Assembly (NCBI GenBank): GCA_937910385.1
Contig: CALEPT010000063.1
Span: 1 to 31,341, forward strand
Length of the DNA stretch: 31,341 nt
Source: an uncultured Ruminococcus sp.
GTDB lineage: Bacteria; Bacillota; Clostridia; Oscillospirales; Ruminococcaceae
Direction of reading: 5' to 3'
Position numbers and translations under genes: made by a program. Shown here piece after piece: positions 6,174 to 14,837 of this stretch. The notes beneath the pieces were generated by a model. The model saw only the letters and a program-made list of their open reading frames with translations. It ran no database searches and was not told where the DNA came from. Position 1 is the first letter of the stretch; every line of letters starts with the position of its first letter.

Positions 6174-8906
6174 ATGAGATCTGCGATGAAAAAGACCTCG
6201 CTTCGCGAGATAAAGAGCACGTTCGGACGCTTTTTTGCAATTATGGCTATAATCGCGCTCGGAGTGGGCTTCTTCACGGGCGTGAGGATAACGACCCCCG
6301 CAATGGTGAATACAGTCAACATCTTCCTTGAGGATAATCAATTCTACGATTACAGACTGCTCTCTACTCTCGGCTGGAATGATGACGATGTTGAGTTTTT
6401 TTCTTCTCAGCCCGATGTGAGATATGCCGAGGGCGCATACAGCCTCGACGTTATATATAACCGCTCGGTAAAGCGCGACTATGTTATGAGGACGCATTCG
6501 CTCCCGAAGGACATAAACCGTATCGAGCTTGAGCAGGGAAGGCTCCCTCAAGCCGAAAATGAATGCGTTGTAGACAGTAAATGCACCAATATCGAGATAG
6601 GCAGCGTTTTTTATCTATCCGACAGCAATACCTCAGCGGCGGCAGATATGCTTTCCTGCGACAGATTTACAGTTGTAGGAACGGTAAAGTCACCGTATTA
6701 TATAAATTTCGAGCGCGGAACTACTTCTATCGGCAACGGAACTCTTGACGGATTCATATATGTTATGCCGGAAGTATTCAACGCCGGTTATTATTCCGAG
6801 CTGTTCGTGCGCTTTGATCAGGACTATGAGATATATTCCGACGAGTATGATGATTATATGAGCGGCAGGAGCAGCTTGTGGGAGACCCTCGCTCAGGAGC
6901 GCGCAGACCGGCGCTATGAGACGCTTTACAATGAAGCCGATAACGAGATACAGCAGGGCAGAGCGGAGCTCGATGAGAAGACCGCTGATGCACGCTCTCA
7001 GCTTGACAGTGCAAAGTCGGAGCTCGATTCCGCAAAAGAGGCTCTTGACGCACAGTACGCTCAGCTTGAGGCTATAAAGGATATTATGCCCGATGACTAC
7101 GCGCAGGGAATGGAGCAGTATAATGCCGCTTACATTGAATATGAAAGCGGTCTTGCCGACTATGAGACCTCGCTCGAAGAGCTTGAAGTGTCGGAAGAAG
7201 AAGCGGAAAAGGAGCTTGCCGAAGCGGAGGAGGAGCTTGCGAAGCTGAAAATGCCCGATACCTACGTCCTCGGGCGGAACACCAACATCGGCTATGCCTG
7301 CTTTGAAAGCGATTCCGAGATAGTTCAGCAGGTGGCAAGAGTGTTCCCGATATTCTTCATTCTGGTCGCTGCGCTCGTATGCATGACTACGATGAGCCGA
7401 ATGGTCGAGGAGCAGCGCACTCAGATCGGTGTATTCAAGGCTCTTGGATATTCGCAGACCTCGATCATGGGGAAATATATGTTTTATTCAGGCAGCGCCG
7501 CTCTCAGCGGGTGCATTATCGGATATGTGGTAGGTACATATCTTTTCCCGAAGATAATATGGATGACTTACGAGCTGATGTATATCCCCCTTCCGATACC
7601 GTATCTCTTTGATGAAAAGCTCGCTGCTATAGCGCTTGCCGTATCGCTTATCTGCTCGATAGGCGTAACATGGCTCACTTGCAGGGTAGAGCTTTCCGGA
7701 TCGGCGGCAGGTCTTATGCGGCCTAAAGCTCCTAAGGCAGGAAAAAGAGTTCTCCTTGAAAGATTTCCGCTTATATGGAACAGGCTGAAATTTCTGTACA
7801 AGGTCTCGATAAGGAACGTATTCCGCTATAAAAAGCGCTTTTTTATGATGATCGCCGGCATAAGCGGCTGCACTGCGCTGCTTGTTACAGGATTTGGTCT
7901 GAAGGATTCGATCGCAGGGTTTGCAGCCTCTCAGTATGACGAGATACAGAAAGCCGATGCAGATGTGCTTTTCAAGACCGCAGAGACCGATAGGGTCAGA
8001 GAGCTTCTTGAAGAAAAAGATATTGACCACGTTCTCTTGCAGGGCAGTCAATGGGATCTTATTTACGGCGAAAGAGTCAAGGGGATAACGCTTGAAGCTC
8101 CCGAGAGCTATGAAGGTATGGCAAGCTTTATGCAATTTATCAGCATGGACGGACAGCCGCTTGACTATCCCCGGACGGGTGAGGCTCTGGTGAGCCACAG
8201 CGTTTCCCAGCGGTACGGAGTTTCCGTGGGAGATGAGATAACTTTGCGCAATGAGGAGATGCAGGAGCTGCATTTTACTGTATCGGGAGTATTCCGGAAT
8301 CATGTGTATAATTATGTGTTTGTAAACGCTTCTGATATTCTCGGGCAATGTCCTGACGCATACGGATTGAATGAAGCATATGTGAATTTCCCCGAAGGAG
8401 CTGACGTTTATCAGGACTCAGCCGAGCTTTCAAAAAATTCCTGCGTGACCTCCGTCACTATCTTTCAGGAGCTTAAAGAGCGGCTCGCAAAAATGATGAG
8501 CAGCCTTGACTATATAGTTCTCATTGTCATAATTTCGGCGGCGGGGCTTGCCTTTATAGTCATTTATGACCTCACAAATATCAATATCACCGAGCGTATA
8601 CGCGAGATCGCCACGATAAAGGTCCTGGGCTTTTTCAGGAGAGAGACTTCGGCTTATGTTCTGCGCGAAAATATCGCTCTTACGGCAATAGGAACTGCTC
8701 TCGGACTGCTGTTGGGGATACTTCTTCATAGATTCGTGATGAAGCAGATCGTGGTCGATCTTGTGGATTTCAGCGTAAGGATACTTCCGCAAAGCTTCCT
8801 CTACAGTGTGATACTGACATTTGTGTTTAACGCTGTCGTAAACGCTTTTATGAAGATAAAGCTTGAGCGGATAAATATGGCAGAATCCCTCAAATCCATA
8901 GATTGA
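6174..8906 (+). CDS. FtsX/MacB-type ABC permease with extracytoplasmic coiled coil
   Basis: This 910-residue permease has one N-terminal membrane helix (about 18-40), a large extracytoplasmic region, three helices near 385-510, another near 560 and three at the C-terminus (about 780-900), so it holds two FtsX-like units. Residues 245-360 are a heptad-rich, highly charged stretch (many ELD, SAKSELDSAK and AEEEL units) that should form a long coiled coil outside the cell. Conserved FtsX text such as EEQRTQIGVFKALGYS and ERIREIATIKVLGF flanks the helices. I placed the start at ATG 6174, with GGTG six bases upstream; GTG codons at 6162 and 6165 are alternatives. It pairs with the preceding ATPase. 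Confidence 0.9.
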   Translation: MRSAMKKTSLREIKSTFGRFFAIMAIIALGVGFFTGVRITTPAMVNTVNIFLEDNQFYDYRLLSTLGWNDDDVEFFSSQPDVRYAEGAYSLDVIYNRSVKRDYVMRTHSLPKDINRIELEQGRLPQAENECVVDSKCTNIEIGSVFYLSDSNTSAAADMLSCDRFTVVGTVKSPYYINFERGTTSIGNGTLDGFIYVMPEVFNAGYYSELFVRFDQDYEIYSDEYDDYMSGRSSLWETLAQERADRRYETLYNEADNEIQQGRAELDEKTADARSQLDSAKSELDSAKEALDAQYAQLEAIKDIMPDDYAQGMEQYNAAYIEYESGLADYETSLEELEVSEEEAEKELAEAEEELAKLKMPDTYVLGRNTNIGYACFESDSEIVQQVARVFPIFFILVAALVCMTTMSRMVEEQRTQIGVFKALGYSQTSIMGKYMFYSGSAALSGCIIGYVVGTYLFPKIIWMTYELMYIPLPIPYLFDEKLAAIALAVSLICSIGVTWLTCRVELSGSAAGLMRPKAPKAGKRVLLERFPLIWNRLKFLYKVSIRNVFRYKKRFFMMIAGISGCTALLVTGFGLKDSIAGFAASQYDEIQKADADVLFKTAETDRVRELLEEKDIDHVLLQGSQWDLIYGERVKGITLEAPESYEGMASFMQFISMDGQPLDYPRTGEALVSHSVSQRYGVSVGDEITLRNEEMQELHFTVSGVFRNHVYNYVFVNASDILGQCPDAYGLNEAYVNFPEGADVYQDSAELSKNSCVTSVTIFQELKERLAKMMSSLDYIVLIVIISAAGLAFIVIYDLTNINITERIREIATIKVLGFFRRETSAYVLRENIALTAIGTALGLLLGILLHRFVMKQIVVDLVDFSVRILPQSFLYSVILTFVFNAVVNAFMKIKLERINMAESLKSID

Positions 8907-8982
8907 CCGCAGAAAAAAACGGCTTCCTTGACCATAATGATTATATAGCAGCTTTAAGTGTATTACAGAGGAGGCGCGCCCC

Positions 8983-9188
8983 TATGTCACTTCGTGACAT
9001 ATCCCCAAAGTGCGGGGAGACACCTCAAACTCCTTCCCTAAAACTTTCGGTTTTATTTTTCCCTGATAGGGCGCCCCGTATAACTACGGGGTTTTTATTT
9101 TTTTGAGAGCGCCCTATAAGGGAAAAATCAGCTAAAAAGTCTTTGAAAAGGAGTTCGGGGAAAACCTTTCCTCAGAAAGGTTTCCCCC
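8983..9188. repeat. Composite inverted-repeat region downstream of the ABC permease
   Basis: The 339 bases between the permease and the GH9 gene hold no convincing gene but several symmetric units. There is an 8-bp stem TATGTCAC/GTGACATA with TTC loop (8983-9001), a CCCC/GGGG hairpin (9003-9017), and an 18-base inverted repeat with one mismatch (9056-9073 and 9110-9127) that encloses the terminator. A further hairpin, GGGGAAAACCTTTC (9157-9170) against 9175-9188, follows. Complementarity between the flanks extends less perfectly (AACTCCTT near 9028 with AAGGAGTT near 9148). The whole resembles an extragenic repeat of the REP or MITE kind; that is an inference from form only. Confidence 0.6.
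9074..9104 (+). terminator. Intrinsic terminator after the ABC permease
   Basis: Perfect 7-bp stem CCCCGTA/TACGGGG (9074-9080, 9085-9091) with a 4-base loop, followed by TTTTTATTTTTTT. It lies inside the larger inverted repeat and should end the antiporter-ABC transcript. Confidence 0.85.
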
Positions 9189-9245
9189 GATAAATACATA
9201 TAAGCTTCTATATGAGCAATCACGGTCAATATAGCCGTTAGTTTA

Positions 9246-11765
9246 TTACTCAACAGGAAGAGTTATCATTTTAAGTGTGTATTGCTGAACGTACAGAGCG
9301 TCCTTTGAGGTAACGCCGTCGCGGCTTAAATTGCAGTCTGCATTTATGAAGCCCTGTTCGGTAATATGATCCTCATCTGAACCTTCAACTCCGTACTTAT
9401 CAGGATTAGCGATAGCCTGGAGGATAAGTACTGCGTCCGCAACATTTACTGTGCTGTCGCAGTTTGCGTTGCCGTAATCAATACCGTCGGAAGATGTGGT
9501 CGTTGTTGTGGTAGTATCCTCCTTAACGGGAGTAGAGCCGTCCGGCTCGATACCGCCTACGAGAACTCCGTCGTCGTAAACGCAGATATAATCGGTCTTC
9601 TGCTCGTTGCCGTTGCCGAAGAAAGCGTCGTCCTCGGTGAACATTGTGAGGTCCTGATAGCTCCAGTCGTTATCGGGCACCCATACATCGCCGTAGTACA
9701 TACCGACGAGGAACTGATACTTCTTGCCGGAGTTAGCGATAGCGTAGTCGTCCCACTTTATCTCAACGTAGTAGGTATCTTCCACCGCGTCGTACTTGTA
9801 GGGACCCGAGATAACGCCGTCTGCGCCCGCCTCAGGAGTTGACTGGTCGTAGAGCTCCGAGACAGTGGAAACGCTGTTTATTCCGCCAGCCATTTCGCTT
9901 ACGTTGAAGTAGTAGCGGACGCTGATATTTGTCGAGGGCTTGGTTACGGCTGTCATGACCTTCAATGATACCTTTGTGACACCTGCGCCGTCGGAATGGA
10001 TATCGTCGATACCGCAAGCCTCTACCCAGTAGCCGCTTCCGCCGTCTGCATCGCTTGATTCTGGCTCAACAGGGGGGAAGTCAGGGGTAATTGCCATATC
10101 GTCCGTTCCGAAGTATGCGTACATACCTGCGCACGCGCCTACGAATGCGGCATTGTAGTCGATAGTTACCTCATTGAGGATATAGTTGTTTGTGAAGTCG
10201 TCGTGGCAGTCATTAGCGTCAAATCCGCCTGCAAGAGCGCCCCATAGAACGTGACGCTGCTCGCGTGTATCAGTTGCTTCAAGGAGTCCGGAGGCTGCAC
10301 GGTGGTGGGGGTATTTTACGGAGTTATCGTTGTAGCCAACTACAAGACTTCTGCTTCCGTGGAGCTCGTCCTCGGAGTAGTTAGTCTCGCCGCTCTCATT
10401 TGTGTGGACTCTTTCAAGGAATGTAACATCGTTATCACCGAGGATAATGTCCATCTGCTTCTTTGCCCACTCGCTGTACTCAGAGGGCTGACCGTTATTG
10501 TGATATTTGTCGATGAGCATGAGAATGAGCTGCATTGCGGTGTTGTATCTTGCGCTGCCCCATTCGTTGAGGTAAGCATAGCCGCCTTCGGTCTCTTTAT
10601 CCTTCCAAGTCTTGAAGCACTTGCCGAGGCAGTCGTCGTCCCAGAAGTCGTCGAAAACGTACTGATTTTTGCCCTGAGCGTCCCTTATCTGTTGAACAAG
10701 ATCGAGCTCGGGGTGCTCCTGATTGATGACAGCCCACATAAGAGCCGCGCCGCTCCACATATCGTTCCAGCAGTAGCACCAGCCGGATGGAGCGTAGTAG
10801 TCGAAGATCTCAACAGCGTAGTCAAAGCATGAAGCGTCGCCTGTAGCTATGTACATCCAAGCAGCAGCCCAGCACCAGTCGTCCTCCCATTTGCTTGAGT
10901 TGTAGAACTGCATAGGACCGTCGCCGTTGTCGGAGAGCTGTTTTTCGTTCGCATTTGCGAAGTCCCAGAGAGCCTGAGCGTAGTCGAGGGACTTTGCTGC
11001 GTAATCGGGGTCGCTGTCCTTGAAGTTGAGGTAGTTTATCGCAAGTGAAGCGCAGGCAGAGACAACGTAGTCCGTCTGCGGCTTTTCAGCTGTGAGGAAC
11101 CATGCGGGGCGCACCATGCTGTCAACCTCGGGCGACTCCCATACAGCGTGGTCGATACCGCCCTCGCCGACCTGATAGCAGTGAGCGATGACTGTTCCGT
11201 CCTCATCGCGGAAGGTACACTTCATGAGGTAATCGTTGAAGTAGCGGAGAATAGTCTCGATGTGGTCGTCCTGACCAAGCTTGACGTAGGAATCGCGGAA
11301 CTCATAGTAGCCCCAGCCGAGCGTAGCAGCAGCGTAGTTTTCGGGCATACCGAACTCAACGTGGTCGCCCGCGTCGTGCATACCGCCGGCAACGTCGATA
11401 GTACCGTCGCCGTCGGGATCGAGAACGTCCTTGTATTTCTCCATAAATTCGTCTGAGAGATTGGTACCGTTGCGGTAGCTTCCGTCATCGGCTATCATCG
11501 ACTGCATAGGTACGTGTTCGTCGTAGGTGTGGCAGTCGCCGCGCCATGAAAGGCGTGTGTTCTCGTCAACCTGAGTTCCGCACATATTCGCGTCGTAGAA
11601 GTACATAGAGTACTGGAGCGCGCGCGCATAGTCGATATCGAGTCCCGAATCGGTAACGAGCTCGCTTATCGGCGTAGCTCCGGAAACGGGGGCTGACGTT
11701 GCGAGCACTCCCGTGGCGGAAGCAGCTGCGATCGCCGCAGCTAAGATACGTTTTGAGATTTTCAT
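9246..11765 (-). CDS. Secreted GH9 endoglucanase with CBM3c and dockerin
   Basis: This 839-residue secreted enzyme hydrolyses beta-1,4-glucan (cellulose). In order it has a signal peptide (1-30), a GH9 catalytic domain (about 40-565), a CBM3c-like module (about 575-740, with WVPDNDWSYQDL and ICVYDDGVLVGG), a Thr-rich linker (751-757) and a dockerin (764-835). Catalytic candidates are Asp131 and Asp134 in DAGD and the acid Glu532 in NEVTIDYNA; PHHR (486-489) is the usual GH9 substrate-site block. GH9 with fused CBM3c is the arrangement of processive endoglucanases. The dockerin has two calcium loops, the first starting with Asn766 where Asp is usual, with Asp777 kept at position 12. AAGGAGG precedes the ATG, 17 bases after the GH26 gene. 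It should attach to a cohesin scaffoldin, none of which is in this window. Confidence 0.94.
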   Translation of the reverse strand: MKISKRILAAAIAAASATGVLATSAPVSGATPISELVTDSGLDIDYARALQYSMYFYDANMCGTQVDENTRLSWRGDCHTYDEHVPMQSMIADDGSYRNGTNLSDEFMEKYKDVLDPDGDGTIDVAGGMHDAGDHVEFGMPENYAAATLGWGYYEFRDSYVKLGQDDHIETILRYFNDYLMKCTFRDEDGTVIAHCYQVGEGGIDHAVWESPEVDSMVRPAWFLTAEKPQTDYVVSACASLAINYLNFKDSDPDYAAKSLDYAQALWDFANANEKQLSDNGDGPMQFYNSSKWEDDWCWAAAWMYIATGDASCFDYAVEIFDYYAPSGWCYCWNDMWSGAALMWAVINQEHPELDLVQQIRDAQGKNQYVFDDFWDDDCLGKCFKTWKDKETEGGYAYLNEWGSARYNTAMQLILMLIDKYHNNGQPSEYSEWAKKQMDIILGDNDVTFLERVHTNESGETNYSEDELHGSRSLVVGYNDNSVKYPHHRAASGLLEATDTREQRHVLWGALAGGFDANDCHDDFTNNYILNEVTIDYNAAFVGACAGMYAYFGTDDMAITPDFPPVEPESSDADGGSGYWVEACGIDDIHSDGAGVTKVSLKVMTAVTKPSTNISVRYYFNVSEMAGGINSVSTVSELYDQSTPEAGADGVISGPYKYDAVEDTYYVEIKWDDYAIANSGKKYQFLVGMYYGDVWVPDNDWSYQDLTMFTEDDAFFGNGNEQKTDYICVYDDGVLVGGIEPDGSTPVKEDTTTTTTTSSDGIDYGNANCDSTVNVADAVLILQAIANPDKYGVEGSDEDHITEQGFINADCNLSRDGVTSKDALYVQQYTLKMITLPVE

Positions 11766-11782
11766 TATTTTCCTCCTTAAAA

Positions 11783-13633
11783 TTAGTTATCGAAGTCTGC
11801 AATGAGCTTGAGTGTATATTTTTGTATTTCGAGGGCGTCTGACGCGGTAACTCCGTCGTTTCCGACAACGTCTGCATTGAGGCTGCCCTGCTGAGTGATA
11901 TGATCGTCAGACGACCCGTTAAGACCATATTTATCGGGATTTGCAATGGACTGTAAGATGAGAACGGCGTCTGCGAGGTCGATCTTTTCATCGCAGTTAG
12001 CGTCGCCCTTTAATTCCTCGGGTGCTGCTGTAGTGACGGTCGTGGTATCGCTTATGCTGTATGTCCGGAAGTCCGGCAGCTCGTCGAGGGTTATGCAGTA
12101 ATCGCTCGTGTATATCTCAACAAGGCTTTCGACGGGGTTTATCTGCTGGCTGGTGAGGAAATTGTTGTACCACGGGCAGAAGTACAGCCATGCCGCCTTG
12201 TCGTTTATGAGGTTTTCGAGCGATGGGATAGAGTCGTTCTCAGACATCGCCACCATTTTCTGACAGTCTGTGCTCTGCACGAGGCTGTAGAAGGTAGAAG
12301 AAATAGAGCTGAGGTTAGGCAGACCGTCCACGGCGTTGTACTTGTCGTAGCCGACTATATCGACCACATCGTCGCCGGGATACCAGTTCGCAGAGGTCGA
12401 ATAAGTATATCCTGTCCAGACCCATATCAGGTTATCGAGCCCGTACTCATTCGTGAGCTTGTCGTACAGAAGCCGATACAGCGCCTTGCAGTTTTCCGGT
12501 CCCTCTGCGCCCCACCAGAACCATGCTCCCTCCGCTTCATGGAGAGGCCTCCACAGAACGGGAACATCCGCCTCCTTGAGCTTGGTGAGCTCCCCGGCGA
12601 TGAGTTCGATATCGGCGAGTATCTTCTCATGCTCCCACGTATCCTCCTCAAGGGCGCGGGAGATACTGAACGTCGTATAATCAGCGCTTGCCGACTGAAC
12701 GTAGAAATTCGCCTCGGTGTCGTCCTCGTTCGAGGGAACTCGCCAGTGCCACGTAAGCGTCGGAATGCCGCCGTATTCGTTGAACCACTCTATTGCACGC
12801 TCCGGAGCGTCGTCACGCCATGTGGTAGTCGAGTTGTAATTTAGGAGGTCGATACCGCGGATCGCGGGCTGTTTGCCTGTTTTTTCGAGGATATACTCGA
12901 ACTCCGCTTCATTATCTTTTATATAGGTATCGGGGTCGTTCCACGAGTTGTAGTTATGCGAACCGCAATATTCCTGCTGACCCGAAAGAATGTGGCTGCC
13001 GTACTGGTCGCACAGGTAATTGTATAGTCTTTTCGTCGTATCCGATGCGTTGGGGTTTGAAAGCTCTCTTGTCGGGGAAAGATTCGTGAGCTTTTCATCG
13101 GCTGTTTTCAGTGTAAGATAATCGAAGAAGGTGTATCCCCAGTAGGCCTTGAGCTCGATAGTGTTCTTTCCTGCCTGAAGGCTGACTACTCCGCCCGAGG
13201 TCTCTTCAAACGTGAGGTTATAGGAAAAGCTCACCTCGCCCTGATTTACACCGTTTATGTTGAGGTACTGCACCTTTTTGTTTGTATCGTAGGGCTCGCA
13301 GTAACAGATCGTGAGCTCGTACAGTCCTGCCTCGGGGACATCGACCTCAACACTTATGGAGGTGCCTTTCTGGTCGAGGTAGGAAAAGCCGCTGCCCGAG
13401 AAATTCGTGATATCCATTTCCTCGCCCGAGCCGTCCTCCAGAGTATTGCCGACCCAACCCTCGGTGTATTTTTGACCTCCGTCAACGGAGCCGTCCTCGA
13501 ACTCGTATTTAAGGACGGTGTCGGCTGCGGAGACCTCCGGCGAGCTGTTCAGGGACGGCAGTCCGACTGCACCGGCAGTGATAGCTGCTGCGAGAGCTGC
13601 ACAGGCTATATGCATTGATCTTTCCTTTTTCAA
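11783..13633 (-). CDS. Secreted GH26 beta-mannanase with CBM35 and dockerin
   Basis: This secreted enzyme of about 616 residues cleaves beta-1,4-mannan backbones. A signal peptide (1-36) is followed by a CBM35-like carbohydrate-binding module (about 39-178), a GH26 domain (about 185-520), a short Thr-rich linker and a C-terminal dockerin (541-613, GDANCDEKIDLADAVLILQ then NADVVGNDGVTASDA). The acid/base is Glu366 in WRPLHEAEG and the nucleophile probably Glu465 in MVAMSEND. I set the start at TTG 13633, giving a normal KKER n-region of the signal peptide with AGGAAG upstream. An ATG at 13678 would add 15 residues, and ATG 13615 would remove the basic n-region. It is the first gene of an operon with the GH9 enzyme, both bound for the same cellulosome-like complex. 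Confidence 0.92.
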   Translation of the reverse strand: MKKERSMHIACAALAAAITAGAVGLPSLNSSPEVSAADTVLKYEFEDGSVDGGQKYTEGWVGNTLEDGSGEEMDITNFSGSGFSYLDQKGTSISVEVDVPEAGLYELTICYCEPYDTNKKVQYLNINGVNQGEVSFSYNLTFEETSGGVVSLQAGKNTIELKAYWGYTFFDYLTLKTADEKLTNLSPTRELSNPNASDTTKRLYNYLCDQYGSHILSGQQEYCGSHNYNSWNDPDTYIKDNEAEFEYILEKTGKQPAIRGIDLLNYNSTTTWRDDAPERAIEWFNEYGGIPTLTWHWRVPSNEDDTEANFYVQSASADYTTFSISRALEEDTWEHEKILADIELIAGELTKLKEADVPVLWRPLHEAEGAWFWWGAEGPENCKALYRLLYDKLTNEYGLDNLIWVWTGYTYSTSANWYPGDDVVDIVGYDKYNAVDGLPNLSSISSTFYSLVQSTDCQKMVAMSENDSIPSLENLINDKAAWLYFCPWYNNFLTSQQINPVESLVEIYTSDYCITLDELPDFRTYSISDTTTVTTAAPEELKGDANCDEKIDLADAVLILQSIANPDKYGLNGSSDDHITQQGSLNADVVGNDGVTASDALEIQKYTLKLIADFDN

Positions 13634-13729
13634 TACACATTCACTTCCTTTTATATGAATCTTTATTAAATTATCCATGATTTAAGTAGAATCTGCGGCA
13701 AATTCAACTTAAAGTAATCTTCTGCCTTA

Positions 13730-13758
13730 ATGATAGCACATTTTAGTCTGAATTGCAA
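13730..13758 (-). promoter_or_regulatory. Promoter for the GH26-GH9 operon
   Basis: On the minus strand TTGCAA (13753-13758), 17 bases, TATCAT (13730-13735), with an extended -10 TG. It lies about 95 bases before the TTG start of the GH26 gene in an AT-rich stretch. No catabolite-repression-like operator was evident nearby. Confidence 0.75.
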
Positions 13759-13805
13759 TAGATTTTTGAAAAAAATCCAATAAATAATCAATAAGTTAAA
13801 AAATC

Positions 13806-14693
13806 TTAGTCACTCCGCCTTAGCTGCTTGACTAAAAGAAATACCGCAGCTGAAAACAGGGCGCTTCCTGCTAAAATAAGGCGAAGAGGCAGTACGGGCG
13901 CGGCGGCTGAGTCCGATATCTGCGCAAATGCCTGAACAGAGCTCTTTGCCTCTGTGAAGGGAATAGCGTTTTCCTGTGCATATTTTTCGGCGGCAGATCC
14001 CTTTTCGCCGAATATCTCAAATCCGCTGACAGCGGAGCTGCTCTGACCCGACGAGGTGAAGCCCAGAGCCATTGCGCCTATATCTGCTGCCGACGTCGGA
14101 ACGTATACGCTTTTCAGAGCAGGACACATATAGAAGGAGTACTCGCCGATGTCAGCGAGCGCTTGGCTGAATACCACTGTTTCAAGGCTTTCGCAGCCCG
14201 CGAAGCAGAATTTTTCCACCGAGCGTACTCCCGAGGGAAGATACACTTGCGCGAGCGATGTACAGCCTCGGAAGCAGGAATCGGGCAGGAGTGTCAGCCC
14301 ACCCGGCAGCTCTATCCGTTCCAGCGCGGTGCAGCCCGAAAAACAGCCCATTCCTATGACCGAAAGCTCCGGCGGCAGCGAGATAGTCTCAAGCGAGGTA
14401 CATTCGTAAAAGCAATGATGTCCGAGCTTTGTGATACTTACGGGCAGAACTATCTCCTTCAGCGACGAGCAGCAGTAAAAGGCGTTATCGCGCACCTCTG
14501 TGACGGGACACCCCTCCAGATCTGCGGGTATATTGATGTATTCGGGATCGCCGATATAGCCTGTTACCGTAGCTTTCCCGTTTATAATAGTATAGCAGAA
14601 GCCGGACTCCTGTTCCTGCGCACGGGCGCTTCCCGACGGTAAAAAAATGATGAGCAGCAGTATCGTGACGGCTGCGGATATTAAGTTTTTCAT
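13806..14693 (-). CDS. BspA-type leucine-rich-repeat surface protein, membrane anchored
   Basis: A 295-residue protein with a signal peptide (1-25), about six LRR_5 (BspA/TpLRR) repeats between residues 60 and 220, and a C-terminal hydrophobic segment (about 268-288) followed by KQLRRSD, which looks like a membrane anchor. The repeats have the family pattern C-F-x-x-C-x-x-L-x-x-(I/V)-x-L-P and are rich in cysteine (SCFRGCTSL, CFAGCESL). Such proteins present a repeat surface outside the cell, often for adhesion to host or plant material. The ATG is preceded at 8 bases by AGGAGG. It shares its strand with the GH26-GH9 operon, but that operon has its own promoter. No enzyme motif was seen and the ligand is unknown. 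Confidence 0.83.
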   Translation of the reverse strand: MKNLISAAVTILLLIIFLPSGSARAQEQESGFCYTIINGKATVTGYIGDPEYINIPADLEGCPVTEVRDNAFYCCSSLKEIVLPVSITKLGHHCFYECTSLETISLPPELSVIGMGCFSGCTALERIELPGGLTLLPDSCFRGCTSLAQVYLPSGVRSVEKFCFAGCESLETVVFSQALADIGEYSFYMCPALKSVYVPTSAADIGAMALGFTSSGQSSSAVSGFEIFGEKGSAAEKYAQENAIPFTEAKSSVQAFAQISDSAAAPVLPLRLILAGSALFSAAVFLLVKQLRRSD

Positions 14694-14715
14694 GCTGTAT
14701 GCCTCCTTTTCGTGA

Positions 14716-14751
14716 CCTGTCTATTCTATGTGGACAGGCCATTAAATTATA
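14716..14751 (-). promoter_or_regulatory. Possible promoter and operator of the LRR gene
   Basis: Read on the minus strand, TATAAT (14746-14751) lies about 55 bases before the LRR start codon, but the -35 region is poor. Between it and the gene is an inverted repeat CCTGTC (14716-14721) / GACAGG (14733-14738) that could be an operator or a leader hairpin. Confidence 0.4.
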
Positions 14752-14837
14752 CATCATACGGAGGGACGAAAAATGTCGGTCGCCGCCGGTGAATAAACTG
14801 CGGTATTCTGCCGATACTCTCTTACGAGGTGACTGAT

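Noticed and set aside
7488..8348. 286-codon minus-strand frame inside the ABC permease
   Set aside because: It lies opposite conserved FtsX sequence and has no recognisable motif.
8903..9106. Open frame of 67 codons, or a 40-codon frame from ATG 8984, after the ABC permease
   Set aside because: It is made of hairpins and the terminator itself and gives no protein-like composition; the apparent GGAGG upstream is probably chance.
9157..9188. Terminator for the GH26-GH9 operon on the minus strand
   Set aside because: The hairpin is strong, but the bases after it on the minus strand (GAACTCCTTTTC) are a poor T-run; it is kept only as part of the repeat region.
10251..10832. 193-codon plus-strand frame inside the GH9 gene
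   Set aside because: It is antisense to a strongly supported GH9 domain, and no family is recognisable; it is a shadow of codon usage.
14780..14837. Sigma-F promoter for spoIIR (GGTGAATAAA as -10)
   Set aside because: The -10 match is partial and no GYATA-type -35 lies at the right distance.
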